Positions 37,444 to 49,562 of a stretch of DNA of 64,000 nucleotides are shown here, one piece after another. This stretch comes from Tanytarsus gracilentus. Taxonomy: Eukaryota > Arthropoda > Insecta > Diptera > Chironomidae. Each line of letters begins with the position of its first letter. Positions within the stretch are counted from its first letter, which is position 1. The notes beneath the pieces are model-generated. The model searched no databases. It saw nothing but the letters and a program-made list of their open reading frames with translations, and was not told where the DNA came from. Both the position numbers and the translations under genes were made by a program. Location of the stretch: assembly GCA_038502055.1 (NCBI GenBank), contig JAXRKN010000044.1, positions 8,812,501 through 8,876,500 on the forward strand, written 5' to 3'.

Positions 37444-38899
37444 CTATATAGACAAATTGAATTATAAATTTCTTCAAAAAAAACATTTTTTGATCACCTG
37501 CTTAAACAAAGCATGATAGCCTAAACATTTATATATTTAATTTGTAGCATTGTACTTTAGCTTTCTAACGTTAGTAAAATTTTTTGGCAACAAGCATGTT
37601 CAGGTCTTAAACAACTGCTTTTACTGAAACCCATACGTTTTTTGACATAGCAAATTCAGTTTTCTCATCAGTTATCCTTCAAAAGTATCTTGGAAAATTT
37701 TGAAAAAATTCTCAAATGTTGGACTTAAATGTGGCTTCCTTTGAGTGAAGTTTTAAATTTTTCAGAATGTCGGTTCCATAAGATCCAGTACCTTTTATAA
37801 AAATACAGTTTTGGGGTCCCACTGTACTTTTTGTGCGTCATATTTTGAATCTGACTTTAAATTCCAACTCCTTGATTAAATACCTATCCAGCAATATACA
37901 TATGTCATAGGTTATGCTTAGTTATCAGCCAAATCGAAGCCCATAATTGTCTACTGGATCTTTTTTCTCTCAGCGGAACCAACAAAAAACAGCTGTACAG
38001 CAGAGCTGGATGAACTTTTTCCAATTTTTTTTTCAGATTCTGACTTATTAAAGTCAAAAGAACAGATAATGCCTTGCATGAATGCTTATTCAATGACGGG
38101 AAATACGATTTTTCAGAGCCTAAAGTTTAAAGAAGAGCGAACATTCGTACATTCAGAGAATTTGTATGGAGAATGAGTAGAAAAAGAAGAAATTCTATGT
38201 GATTTCCTACTTTTAAACTTTAGGCTCTGAAAAATCGTATTTCCCGTCAGTGAATAAGCATTCATGCAAGGCATTATCTGTTCTTTTGATTTTAATAAGT
38301 CAGAATCTGAAAAAAAAATTGGAAAAAGTTCATCCAGCTCTGCTGTACAGCTGTTTTTTGTTGGTTCCGCTGAGAGAAAAAAGATCCAGTAGACAATTAT
38401 GGGCTTCGATTTGGCTGATAACTAAGCATAACCTATGACATATGTATATTGCTGGATAGGTATTTAATCAAGGAGTTGGAATTTAAAGTCAGATTCAAAA
38501 TATGACGCACAAAAAGTACAGTGGGACCCCAAAACTGTATTTTTATAAAAGGTACTGGATCTTATGGAACCGACATTCTGAAAAATTTAAAACTTCACTC
38601 AAAGGAAGCCACATTTAAGTCCAACATTTGAGAATTTTTTCAGAATTTTCCAAGATACTTTTGAAGGATAACTGATGAGAAAACTGAATTTGCTATGTCA
38701 AAAAACGTATGGGTTTCAGTAAAAGCAGTTGTTTAAGACCTGAACATGCTTGTTGCCAAAAAATTTTACTACCATTAGAAAGCTAAAGTCCAATGCTACA
38801 AATTAAATATATAAATGTTTAGGCTATCATGCTTTGTTTAAGCAGGTGATCAAAAAATGTTTTTTTTGAAGAAATTTATAATTCAATTTGTCTATATAG
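37444..38899. mobile_element. Fold-back element with 0.69-kb inverted arms and TA target site
   Basis: The left arm 37444-38131 and right arm 38211-38899 are reverse complements with only scattered mismatches, separated by a 79-bp loop. The termini read CTATATAGAC...GTCTATATAG and are flanked by TA on both sides (37442-37443, 38900-38901), as for Tc1/mariner-type targets. No transposase is encoded; the matching 62-codon frames in the two arms (38093-37905 and 38250-38438) simply mirror each other. A transcript across it would form a near-perfect 690-bp hairpin. Confidence 0.88.
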
Positions 38900-38901
38900 T
38901 A

Positions 38902-39191
38902 GTGCCAAGACATTACATTGTGCAATACCAAAACATACACTCAAATGATAGGCCTAGTCAAACCCTACAAACTGGCGAAAACAGATTTGAAATCGGTTGA
39001 TCCTACGAGGAGTTAGAGCCATTTAAGTCATCTTACTTTCTTACTTTCTCACTTTCTTACTTTCTTACTTTCTCACTTTCTCACGATCTTAGTGAACGCC
39101 ATATCTCAAGAACGGCTGGTCGGATTTGATTCGGGTTTGTGGCTAAAGATCGGGTTTTGGCTCTAGTTGTGCAAGAAGTATTTTGTTTTGG
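38902..39191. repeat. Repeat-like sequence with CTTACTTTCT tandem run
   Basis: Between two mobile elements lies about 290 bp of non-coding sequence containing a pyrimidine tract of roughly six decamer units, CTTACTTTCT/CTCACTTTCT, at about 39,030-39,085. It resembles part of an older dispersed repeat that was later hit by the 39,200 insertion, but I cannot name it. Confidence 0.5.
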
Positions 39192-39199
39192 GGTACGAC

Positions 39200-39595
39200 T
39201 AGAGGTTTCGAAAATCCCGGGATTTCAAATTTCGGGATCCCGGGACTGACCCCCCTGTAAACCCGGGATCCCGGGATCCCGAAAACGGGATTTCATTTAA
39301 AAAAAGGAAATATCTTCCCTCAATTTTCAGCACTTCCGTCATGCAAAAAAATTATTTCTTGTTAAAATAATCGTGCACTTTTAAACCTTTATTTTAATAT
39401 CCAAATCTATACTTGTTGCTTATAATTAAAAAAATTTATTCCCCTTCGTATTTAAAAAAATAACGACAAATTAGTGAAAAATTTAGATATTTTTAAATCC
39501 CGGGATCCCGAAGAAAAAACGCGGGATCTCGGGATTGAAAAACTGTCCGGGATTCCCCGGGATTTCGGGATCCCGGGATCCCGCCGAAACCTCTA
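39200..39595. mobile_element. 396-bp hAT-like MITE with 8-bp TSD and CCCGGGATCCCGGG subterminal repeats
   Basis: Terminal inverted repeats TAGAGGTTTCG / CGAAACCTCTA are flanked by the 8-bp duplication GGTACGAC (39192-39199 and 39596-39603). Both subterminal regions carry multiple overlapping palindromic CCCGGGATCCCGGG motifs, in strong contrast to the AT-rich centre. An 8-bp target and TAGAG-type ends fit the hAT superfamily. Non-coding. Confidence 0.9.
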
Positions 39596-39660
39596 GGTAC
39601 GACCCTCCAAGGACCGTCCGTGGGTGCAAAAATGTCCTTTTTCATACAAATTTTCTCTTA

Positions 39661-40140
39661 TATGGCTTCATGTATGTCGTTGAACTCGTCATTGCATCAG
39701 GAATCGATTGACACTGACGATTTTTGAGGAATGTCCATCATGGCCGGCCAGGAGTGCCACTAATGTCCATTTTTCAGAACTATGGCTTCATGTATGTCGT
39801 TGAACTCGTCATTGCATCAGGAATCGATTGACACTGACGATTTTTGAGGAATGTCCATCATGGCCGGCCAGGAGTGCCATTAATGTCCATTTTTCAGAAC
39901 TATGGCTTCATGTATGTCGTTGAACTCGTCATTGCATCAGGAATCGATTGACACTGACGATTTTTGAGGAACGTCCATCATGGCCGGCCAGGAGTGCCAT
40001 TAATGTCTATTTTTCAGAACTATGGCTTCATGTATGTCGTTGAACTCGTCATTGGACCAGGAATCGATTGACATAGATGATTTTTGAGGAATGTCCATCA
40101 TGGTCGGTCAGGAGTGCCACTAATGCCCATTGCAACGGAG
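39661..40140 (+). repeat. Four-copy 120-bp minisatellite
   Basis: Units start at 39661, 39781, 39901 and 40021, each exactly 120 bp, beginning TATGGCTTCATGTATGTCG. The first three differ by only a base or two; the fourth is more diverged. Each contains the palindrome TGGCCGGCCA (altered in copy 4). All frames contain stops, so it is not a coding repeat. A partial unit appears to precede the first. Confidence 0.95.
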
Positions 40141-41185
40141 TAGGGTACTAATCTATGCGGAGCTATTGGAAATGGCAACGCCGTTTGCAGACCCATCTTG
40201 TTTTATTAATTTGCAAAAATTTAGATATTACAGTTCAAAAAAATTAAGCTGAAATTAATTTCCATTTGAAATTAAGGAATGAATATGAAATTTAAATCTC
40301 TTAACAATTTTTTGACCATTCCACTATGGGGATTTTTTTAATTTTTCCGAGAAAAATAAAATTTTGAGTTTACTTTGATTGATAATAAAAAATATAAAAT
40401 GCACTATGGATATTAAACAATTTTGGCATTTAATTGAATTTCGTGATTCAAAACAGAAGATATTAATGATCAATTAGCCAAGTCCAACATGCTTGACTGA
40501 AAAATTTATATTCAGCATGTCCAGAAATGTAAAATAAATTGAAAATTCAGTAAATTCGCGATTTTTTAAAATGCAAATTACCAGTTCCCTGGACGGTCCT
40601 GGACGATTAAACTAATTGGAATCGTTTGACTAAGGTCCAAATTATGTTATTCAATGCTCAGAATCTACTTCCATCAACTTCCAACTGATATCTTGACACT
40701 CAAAGTTAAGCGACTTTCAGGAAGCTACAAATCAGCATGCTAAGCTTGATAAAAATTTCTGTTGATGCAAGTCAATGGAGAATGTAAAAACAAACAACTG
40801 TTCAGAAAAAACTAAGTTCAGGAAGTGAAAGAGTAAAAAGTTAGAGCACATTTAAGAAATTTAAATTTTTAGAGGGGTCATAGAAAATGGGTTCAAACAC
40901 ATAATTCCTGCGTCCGAAAAAATTGGTTCTTAGCATTTTTAGGAGGTTTAAGGACCAAACATTCGATTGAGCATGAAAAATTAGAAATATAAGGCATGTC
41001 GATTTTACGAATTAAGATATTTTTTTTAAATTTTTTCTCCATAGTGCATTCATTAATTTCTTTAAACGCGTGTTTCATGCTCATGCATCAAATTTTGAGA
41101 TAATTTCGGTCTTGAACGCAGCGGGAAATTTTTCGTCATAAGGGTGATACAATATTAATGTTACATTAAGGTAAAATGCGTTAAA
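40141..41185. other. Intergenic, no feature recognised
   Basis: AT-rich sequence without a supportable ORF. The first 60 bp (GGAGTAGGGTACTAATC...) probably still belongs to the repeat complex; nothing is recognised after that. Confidence 0.5.
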
Positions 41186-42262
41186 TAAAATTTTAAAAAG
41201 CATCTGTTGGAAGAAAATCGATTAAGAAAAGTTCAGTTTGATGCAAGGGGATGCTAAATGATTTAATGCTGTTGTTGATGAAAAACAAACAAAAGAGAAG
41301 GACATGAAGAAGGAATTTAAAAGGACAAAAGAGTTCTTTTATGTTCTTCATCTCCCCCATCAAAAAAAATTGTTCCTTAAAGATTTTTTTTCTTTTTGAA
41401 TGCAATTCAATTTGAAGATCATCGCAGCAGCCAGTAAAAATCTACCTGAAAAGGTTTTCATGTAAAACTTACCGAAACAAAGTTGCAAGCTGAGTATGCA
41501 GCTCCAATCATGGCGGCAGAGTTGCCAAAAATCTTTCGATGTGTGCTTGTCGATACGAAGTAAGTAAAAACCACGACAAAAGTCAAAACCATCTCGACTC
41601 CAAAACGTTCCCATGCTGATACTGTCGATGAATGTGAGATTGCAGCTTGAAGATTTCCCTGATAGCCAGGAAGTGAAGTTCTGTTAATAAAAAAATAAAA
41701 AATATTCACATGAGTCATGAATAAATTAAAGCGCGACAAGTGTTTTTGCCAAAAAATCTGATAATCTGAATTTTAAGCTCAAGCCGAGTGTAATTGAAAT
41801 TTAAACAGTTTTAAATTGTAAAATGATCTTTAATCTGATGCTGATATTGTTATTGAGATTTCCCTCCTCGAATTTTAATCTCTTCCCCTAATTCTAAAAC
41901 CGCAATTGCACAATCAAGGGCGAAACTGAAACTCTCTGAATCTTTTTGCGGTCATAACTCGGAGGGTTGAAAATTAAAATGTTCTCGAGTGGGTTTGAAA
42001 TTTTTTATCGCTCATCACAATTTTTTATTTTCATGTCCTCGTGATGGCTTTTCAACTTTATAATTTTTAAACATTTGTTAACTTTTCACTGGCGAGTGCC
42101 TTCTTTTTGTAAAGTGTATCAATTCCACTTGCAATCATCAAACCGATAAATTTTTATTGCTCATCGATTAAATTTTTTTGATCAATTTGTTCCAATGGCC
42201 ATAAAATTTCACTTTGACTCTCTCAATTTTCGATACGCGTCAATTCTAATGATTCAATTTTA
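41186..42262 (-). repeat. Inverted duplication arm B1 (partial bib copy)
   Basis: Reverse complement of about 45,570-46,650. It carries the end of bib intron 3, all of exon 4, intron 4 and the exon 5 splice acceptor plus a few bases, after which similarity stops at about ATGCTTTTTAA. The two arms are nearly identical in introns and exon. The arms flank bib exons 1-3 (3.3-kb spacer). Confidence 0.94.
41473..41680 (-). pseudogene. Inverted extra copy of bib exon 4
   Basis: A 208-bp exon with intact splice acceptor (TTATTAACAG) and donor (GTAAGTTTT), translating to the same residues as bib exon 4, including LPGYQGNLQAAISHSS and GVEMVLTFVVVF. It lies on the strand opposite to bib and 1.3 kb upstream of the bib start codon. 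There are no adjoining exons 1-3 or 5 in this orientation, so it cannot encode a channel by itself. If transcribed it would be antisense to bib. Confidence 0.9.
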
Positions 42263-42950
42263 AAATTTGAATTTTTGTTAAATTGAAAGAATTAAAAAAA
42301 ATAATTTTTTGTTGCACATTTTTTGAATTATTTAAAATTCCTTTTGATGATCTTGAAGATTTTAAGAAAAGAAAAAATTAAGAAGAAAATATTTATCTAT
42401 GAAATCTTCTTAAAACTCTTTCTAAAAAATTAAAACTCTTCTTTAAAAGCACTTAATGCCTTAAGCTCCAAAATCAAACTGATAAGCAGCTCAAAAACTA
42501 AAAATTCTCGTCAATCACATGTTGCACCATTGTGTTTGTGAATGTAAAAATTTCACTTTTCATCTCATTCCATTTTTTCAACATTAACCTACCCTAACCA
42601 TACAATACATCCAACGCAGTGCATCGCATACACCAACACAAGGTCATTATAGCTTGCGGAACAGCTTGAAATTATTCATTTTCTCATTTCACAAATGTTC
42701 TGCCAGTTCTTCATCGAACGTTGCCGATTACAGACGTTTTTTTCTGAACATTAAGCGGGTGTTAAAAATATTCTAAAGTGATTTTTTTATATTTGAGGAA
42801 ACAACATAACTTGAATAGTTAATTTAAATTAAATTTGAAAAATGCTTTTGTGATATATAAAAATAGAAATAAAAGAAGTGGATAAACTCAAAAAATTGGA
42901 TAATTACAGTTCTAAATTAACTATAAGTGGATTAAAGAATAAAAAAAATT
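42263..42950. other. bib promoter region
   Basis: AT-rich upstream sequence of bib; no ORF. The bib 5' UTR should lie within it. No clear TATA box or initiator could be fixed. Confidence 0.4.
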
Positions 42951-45900
42951 ATGGCAACGGAACCGATTCACATGTCGAGCGATCAAAACTTGGATTATCA
43001 AATGGTCGCTCAAATAGTTGATGGATTAAGAAAGGAGCAGAAAGTTCTCGCTCCATTTAACAAAAGACTGAACATGCATACCGAATTGAGGACTCTCACG
43101 TTTTGGAGGTGGGTGTTGAAATTTTGTGTGGGCTTCGATAAAAAGTTTAAGACTGAAAAAAATATATTTTTTTACAAAGTTTTAAATTAAATTTTTGAAC
43201 TTAATTAATGCAATTTTTTTTGATAAACTTAATAAAAAGATTTTGCTTTAAAATTTGTAGATTTAAAAAGATGCAAAAATATTTTTTTAACCTTCCAAAG
43301 TCTTAAAATTTTTTTCGTGTCATAAATTATGAAGCGAAAAAGCGTTTATGCTAATTTTTCGATTTATCATACCGAAATTTCCAAACTAATTTATCATTTT
43401 TTACTCCCAGAGCAATCATTTCTGAGTGTATGGCTTCATTCCTGTACGTGTTTATCGTGTGTGGAGCGGCTGCTGGTGCCGGTATTGGCGCTTCCGTCTC
43501 TTCAGTTCTTCTTTCAACTTCTTTGGCGTCAGGACTCGCTATGGCGGTGCTTACTCATTGCTTCCTTCACATATCAGGTAAGAAAAAGGATTTTTTGGGG
43601 ATTTCCACAGCATCTGCTGAATAAGATTTTATGACTGGAAAAATTTTACATACTGACAGTCATAAAAAAGTTATTGTAAAATTTTAATTCCCTTTTTTGT
43701 GTCTAACACAGGCGCTCACATAAATCCTGCTGTGACATTAGCATGCTTTGTAACACGCCTCATATCTCCACTACGAACGACGATGTACATTGCAGCTCAA
43801 CTTGGAGGCGGTATCGCCGGTGCAGCACTGCTTTATGGGTAAGTTTTGAATAATTTTCACTGCTATGCTCAAAAATTATAATCTGGTGATCTGGATACGT
43901 CGTAAAAGAAGCCATATGCTGTGCTTTCATAATTTTATTTTTTACGGATGAAGATTTTCATACAAAAATCTAAAGAAGAATAACTTCACCAACACAAATG
44001 CAGACATTCTCTTAGAAAATTTTTTTGTGAACCTTTTTGTGTATTCAAGAGCAGCAAAAAATATATGAAAAGATCCAAAAAACACCAACGAAAAAAAAGC
44101 AGGTGGTGGTTCCAAAAAATATTTCCAATCATTTCTTTTCTTCTTCTTTTTCTCTCTTTGAACAATTCTTCGTGTCGTCTTTTCAATCTGTCATGCCCTC
44201 GAGGTGATTTTTTTGTCCAATGCACTTTTTTAATTGCAAAAATAATTTTTATGAACTTTCGAAAAGAGTTCTCGAGTGACTGTCGGTAGAGATGATTTAT
44301 TACGCGGTAGCTCTCATGATCAAATTGCGGCTTGTTTATGAAAACGATACCGATGTTGATGTTTACATCACTGTTCATTAATTTGTTGCTGTGAATGAGA
44401 AAAATGTTGCTGAAAAACAAACAAAAAAGTTCCGAGAAATTTTTTTCTTTTTCTCACAAAATCTTAAATTTTTCTTAATTCCATTACCTGGAGATTAAAT
44501 TTAAACGCCATGCATCAAATGCAAAAAAGGGGATAAAATTTTTAAATAAAACAAATTTAAGAAATCAATTAGCATCGCATGACAGTCGCAAGGGGAAGAA
44601 AAATAAATATTTGAACTTTCTAAGACATTTTGAGATGACTTTTAACCGCGACCAATGTTGCACATTTGCAGTTCTGAACCCTCATGAAGTGCTTGATGTA
44701 TGGCCGCAAGAATTGCATTAAAATTAAAAATAATTTCAAGACATGCGGGCAACAATCCATGACGGATATGAAGATGGTCGTAATCATCGAGTGCGCTTGG
44801 ACTTAATTGATGAAAGGATGTTGGAAATTGCTATGAAATTGTCGCATGTTGAATTAAATGCAAATTTTTCTGATTTTAATCTCGCAGCAAAAAATGAGCA
44901 AAGAAGAAGAAGAAGAAATTAAATGATGAGGATTGAAAAGACAGGAAGTTGCAAAACATTCAGCATCTTTCCAGGTGTGTTTTTCTCTCTTAAGAACTTC
45001 GTTCATGTCATATTCATATCCATTCAAATGGCAATGATGTCTTCAGTGAAACCACGAAGACATTTTTCTATTCATTCAAACTTTATTGACTTTAAAAAAA
45101 ATATTTATTAAAATTTTTCAATTATTTTTTTCGTCATCAAAAATTTTGACACCAATTAAGTTTGACAGGTCATGCACATGGTAATATAAAAAAATATTCA
45201 TCGTGCAAGATAATTTCACAGAAAAGTCTCATTTTACATCGAATGACAGCATTAGAGAACTTGAAATGCCTCACAAAAAAATCTTCTTCACTCAACGCCA
45301 CACAAAAAAAGGCAAAAATTGAGTTCCTTTCCAGCTGCATTTTATCATTTTTCAATCAACTGTCTGTTTACACTCGAATGTCTACCAGAAAAAAATTTCA
45401 AGTGCAGGCTCAAAGAAATATTCTAGCTTGAAAAAATTCACACAATTCGACATAAAATTTTTGCCGTTTTGAATTTCAATGCCTTCAAGATAAGAACGTG
45501 AAACTTAATACGAACAATGTCTAATCTAGAAATGACCACATGTTGTGTAAATATGAATGAATTTCTTTAAAATTGAGTCATTAGAATTGACGCGTATCGA
45601 AAATTGAGAGAGTCAAAGTGAAATTTTATGGCCATTGGAACAAATTGATCAAAAAAATTTAATCGATGAGCAATAAAAATTTATCGGTTTGATGATTGCA
45701 AGTGGAATTGATACACTTTACAAAAAGAAGGCACTCGCCAGTGAAAAGTTAACAAATGTTTAAAAATTATAAAGTTGAAAAGCCATCACGAGGACATGAA
45801 AATAAAAAATTGTGATGAGCGATAAAAATTTCAAACCCACTCGAGAACATTTTTATTTTCAACCCTCCGAGTTATGACCGCAAAAAGATTCAGAGAGTTT

Positions 45901-47824
45901 CAGTTTCGCCCTTGATTGTGCAATTGCGGTTTTAGAATTAGGGGAAGAGATTAAAATTCGAGGAGGGAAATCTCAATAACAATATCAGCATCAGATTAAA
46001 GATCATTTTACAATTTAAAACTGTTTAAATTTCAATTACACTTGAGCTACCTTGAGCTTAAAATTCAGATTATCAGATTTTTTGGCAAAAACACTTGTCG
46101 CGCTTTAATTTATTCATGACTCATGTGAATATTTTTTATTTTTTTATTAACAGAACTTCACTTCCTGGCTATCAGGGAAATCTTCAAGCTGCAATCTCAC
46201 ATTCATCGACTGTATCAGCATGGGAACGTTTTGGAGTCGAGATGGTTTTGACTTTTGTCGTGGTTTTTACTTACTTCGTATCGACAAGCACACATCGAAA
46301 GATTTTTGGCAACTCTGCCGCCATGATTGGAGCTGCATACTCAGCTTGCAACTTTGTTTCGGTAAGTTTTACATGAAAACCTTTTCAGGTAGATTTTTAC
46401 TGGCTGCTGCGATGATCTTCAAATTGAATTGCATTCAAAAAGAAAAAAGAAATCTTTAAGGAACAATTTTTTTGATGGGGGAGATGAAGAACATAAAAGA
46501 ACTCTTTTGTCCTTTCAAATTCCTTCTTCATGTCCTTCTCTTTTGTTTGTTTTTCATCAACAACAGCATTAAATCATTTAGCATCCCCTTCTTGCATTAT
46601 TTGCAACATAAATTAATCGATTTCTTATTTTTACCTCAACAGATGCCTTACTTGAATCCCGCGCGCTCACTTGGTCCATCATTTGTGTTGAATAAATGGG
46701 AAAATCATTGGATTTTTTGGTTGGGACCAATGGCTGGAGGCGCAATCTCAGGAATTCTTTTCGAAATCATTTTCAACTCAACAAAACGTCATCTCAACGG
46801 AAAAGACTCTGAAGAATCGTCGAGCATGAATTCTGATGAAGATCTCAACATAAATTATGACTTGGACATTGAGAAAGCAAATCCCATGCATCCTAAATTC
46901 CATGGCGGAAATTTCAATACATATCGTAGTGCTCAAAGTAGCGGACAGAAGCAAATAGTACAACAGTGTCAAACAATGTGTCAATCGAAAGTCGAACGTG
47001 AACCAATTTATGGTGGAACTCGATCACTTTATTGCCGATCACCACCACTCACTCGCGCCAATCTTCATCGATCACAATCAGTTTATACAAAGAGTAATGT
47101 TGCAATTAATCGCGAGAGCACGGGAGTCATCAAAGCCGGTCCATTGGTACCCGCTCAATCACTCTATCCCTTGCGTGTTGCACCGACCAGTCAACAAAAT
47201 ACTCACCTTCAAAATCAAAATGTTCAAAATCAACTTCAACAGAGATCTGACAGCATTTATGGCATTCGTAGTTCAATTCGTCAATCAACGAATGTACGTG
47301 AGCAGTCGAGAGAGCGAGAACCGACTGCATTCCAGCCGATTTATGGATCACGCGGAACAAATCCACCGACACCAAATGAAACACTCAATTATGAGTCGCG
47401 TGAAGATCCCGTGAAATATGTCCGAAGACCCGACTCAGTCTATGGAATGTCAAATCGAAGAATTCAATCGGCACAGTCGGACGATAGTTCTTATGGATCT
47501 TATCATGGCTCATCACTAACACCACCAACACGTCAAACTTCACAAGGAAATTATCAACAGAATGTTCAAATGATGAACCAACAACAGACCTATGGCATGC
47601 TGCCACTTCCAAATCCACCAAATCATCATCAACAAGCATCACAAAATGAGCGAAAACTTTCAACCTCAACGAATGCTTCACAAAGAAATGTAGAGTTTAA
47701 GGATTTTAGTCAGAAATCATTAGGTAATGGACATTCGAGTCAAAGCCCTCTTCCACCACCACCACCTCAGCATCAACAGCAGCAGCAACAAAATTATCAA
47801 ATGCATCCAATTAGACAGAATTAA
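42951..47824 (+). CDS. bib: Big brain (bib), MIP/aquaporin-family neurogenic membrane protein
   Basis: Bib is a six-helix MIP-family plasma-membrane protein that promotes Notch-dependent lateral inhibition and behaves as a cation channel rather than a water channel in flies. Five exons: 42951-43108, 43411-43577, 43712-43838, 46154-46361 and 46643-47824, in phase, 613 aa. The first NPA box is in SGAHINPAVTLA (residues 113-115), the second in MPYLNPARSLGPSF (225-227). The long cytoplasmic tail (about 260-613) carries the Bib-specific blocks EPLYGGTRSLYCRSP-like, LHRSQSVY, GPLVPAQSLYP, QSDDSSYGSYHGS and ends in Gln/Pro-rich repeats. Intron 3 (2.3 kb) contains inverted-repeat arm C1 and the start of B2. 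The ORF is intact; polyadenylation signals follow at 48183-48192. Confidence 0.97.
43877..45373 (+). repeat. Inverted duplication arm C1 (inside bib intron 3)
   Basis: Reads as the reverse complement of about 55,858-57,545, with several indels, including roughly 190 bp extra in C2. Open frames of 60-140 codons seen in this arm recur in the other arm but drift in length and frame, so they are not treated as genes. Confidence 0.9.
45570..46650 (+). repeat. Inverted duplication arm B2 (bib intron 3 end to exon 5 acceptor)
   Basis: Partner of 41,186-42,262. This arm is in the functional bib gene, with exon 4 at 46154-46361. Only about 200 bp separate it from arm C1. Confidence 0.94.
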
Positions 47825-48182
47825 ACAATTGACTGATAAACTTTTTTACGATATGTTAGATAGGAATTTAATTAAATTTTAAAAATTAAGTGAGTGAAGA
47901 CGTTAAATTTTAATTTGACGCTTTTTTCTGAATCACTAAAGAGTTCGATTTTTGACTGAAAACTTTTAATTTAGTTCAAATAATCGTTAAAAAATTTCCT
48001 GTAGATATTTTTGAGTTAATTTATTTAACAAAAAAAGAAACGAGAGCGATAATGAACTTAATAAGTAGAAACACATGTGAAAAGGACGAGATTTCTCCTT
48101 TTATGTGCTCCCAAAATTAGAATGTAAACTTTTCTGTATGTGTTTGTAAATATTTTATGTCTAAAGATTTTTTTTTGTAAAA

Positions 48183-48192
48183 AATAAATAAA
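48183..48192 (+). terminator. bib polyadenylation signals
   Basis: Two overlapping AATAAA hexamers (48183-48188 and 48187-48192) about 360 bp after the bib stop codon. Confidence 0.6.
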
Positions 48193-48511
48193 AGAAATGA
48201 ATTTCTATACGAGAATAAATGCGTGCGTTTGAAATTAATGTTTTCCGAGAAAGCAACAGGATCCTTTTTTCAGGACCTCCTTTTTTGCAGTGTACATAAA
48301 AAATGTATAAAATATCTCTCCGGTGCTCAATTTTTCTACCTGATTGCCAATCCACATTTCACGCTGTTCGTTTCAAACAAAATTGGATCGCATCATGACC
48401 TATCCTCATTTCCTTCAATATTTAATGTCGATTGCTGTTTTTTGTTGTCAGAAAAATCCCTGTTCGGTTGTTGTTACATAACATATATTTTAGAATTCAT
48501 TTAAAAATTTT

Positions 48512-48770
<259 letters not shown>

Positions 48771-48781
48771 TAAGTCTGTTA

Positions 48782-49549
48782 TAACTTCAAGAAACCAAAA
48801 AAGCCTCTTTCTTAATTTTTTTTAGTCCATGTCGTTTAGAATTCATTTGACTTCCTGCTGTTAAAATGAATTTTATATTCATTGGCATGAAAAAGTGTTT
48901 TTAACACGCCTACGATTGTATCTAAAATGTTAATTTAAATTTGATGTAAAAATTAAAATCCAGGATTTTTAAATTAATATTTTCATATTTAAATTTCTCA
49001 AAAAATCAAGAGGTAATGACACTTAATTTGAAGCGCATTCCGATCAGAGCAGGTGCAAAATTCTTCTTCACTTCTTTAACGACTTTTTTCATCTCTCTCT
49101 CGCTTCTCATTCTTCATCTCAAATTAAAACGCTCAATATCATCGAAATTATGAACAGGAAAAAATTCATCCAGAGGTCAAATGAATAATGTCAAAAATTA
49201 GCGAACCCATTGAACTTTTTAACATCCCTCCCTAAAAATTATCGCATCATCCGCACTGCACATATTTTCATATTTTTATTACACAATGATACACCAGCTA
49301 TAATAAATAATAAAAATTAACTCAGTGCACAATATTTTAGTTTTTCGCCCTCTTTTTAAGGGTTGAAGAGAAGTGAATAAAAATAGAGAAGAAGAAAATT
49401 TTTCTCATGAACAAATGTTTGACTTTTTATTAGAGAAAAATTAATTTTGAAGTGAAAATTGAATTTTTGGACATCAAATTTTCTTACTCTTAAAAAAGAA
49501 GCAAAATTTTAATGAAATTAAAAATATTTTTCATCATTAAATTCTTGAA
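48782..49549. other. Intergenic, no feature recognised
   Basis: AT-rich, no ORF, RNA or repeat recognised between the poly(T) tract and the next element. Confidence 0.5.
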
Positions 49550-49562
49550 CTGAAAATTATAA

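Noticed and set aside
37905..38438. Matching 62-codon frames on opposite strands
   Set aside because: They are mirror images produced by the fold-back arms, with no start context, domain or codon evidence.
39661..40140. CRISPR-like array
   Set aside because: The units are contiguous 120-bp repeats without unique spacers, in a eukaryotic genome.
43986..44420. 144-codon frame on the - strand, mirrored at 57001-57434
   Set aside because: Both copies lie in arms C1/C2, but the second is split by a stop and the sequence is low-complexity Lys/Phe-rich. Treated as intronic chance frames.
41186..46650. Simple staggered-break inversion as origin of pair B
   Set aside because: Before such an inversion bib exons 1-3 would face away from exons 4-5, breaking a conserved gene. 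A duplication, or inversion followed by reversion, fits better.
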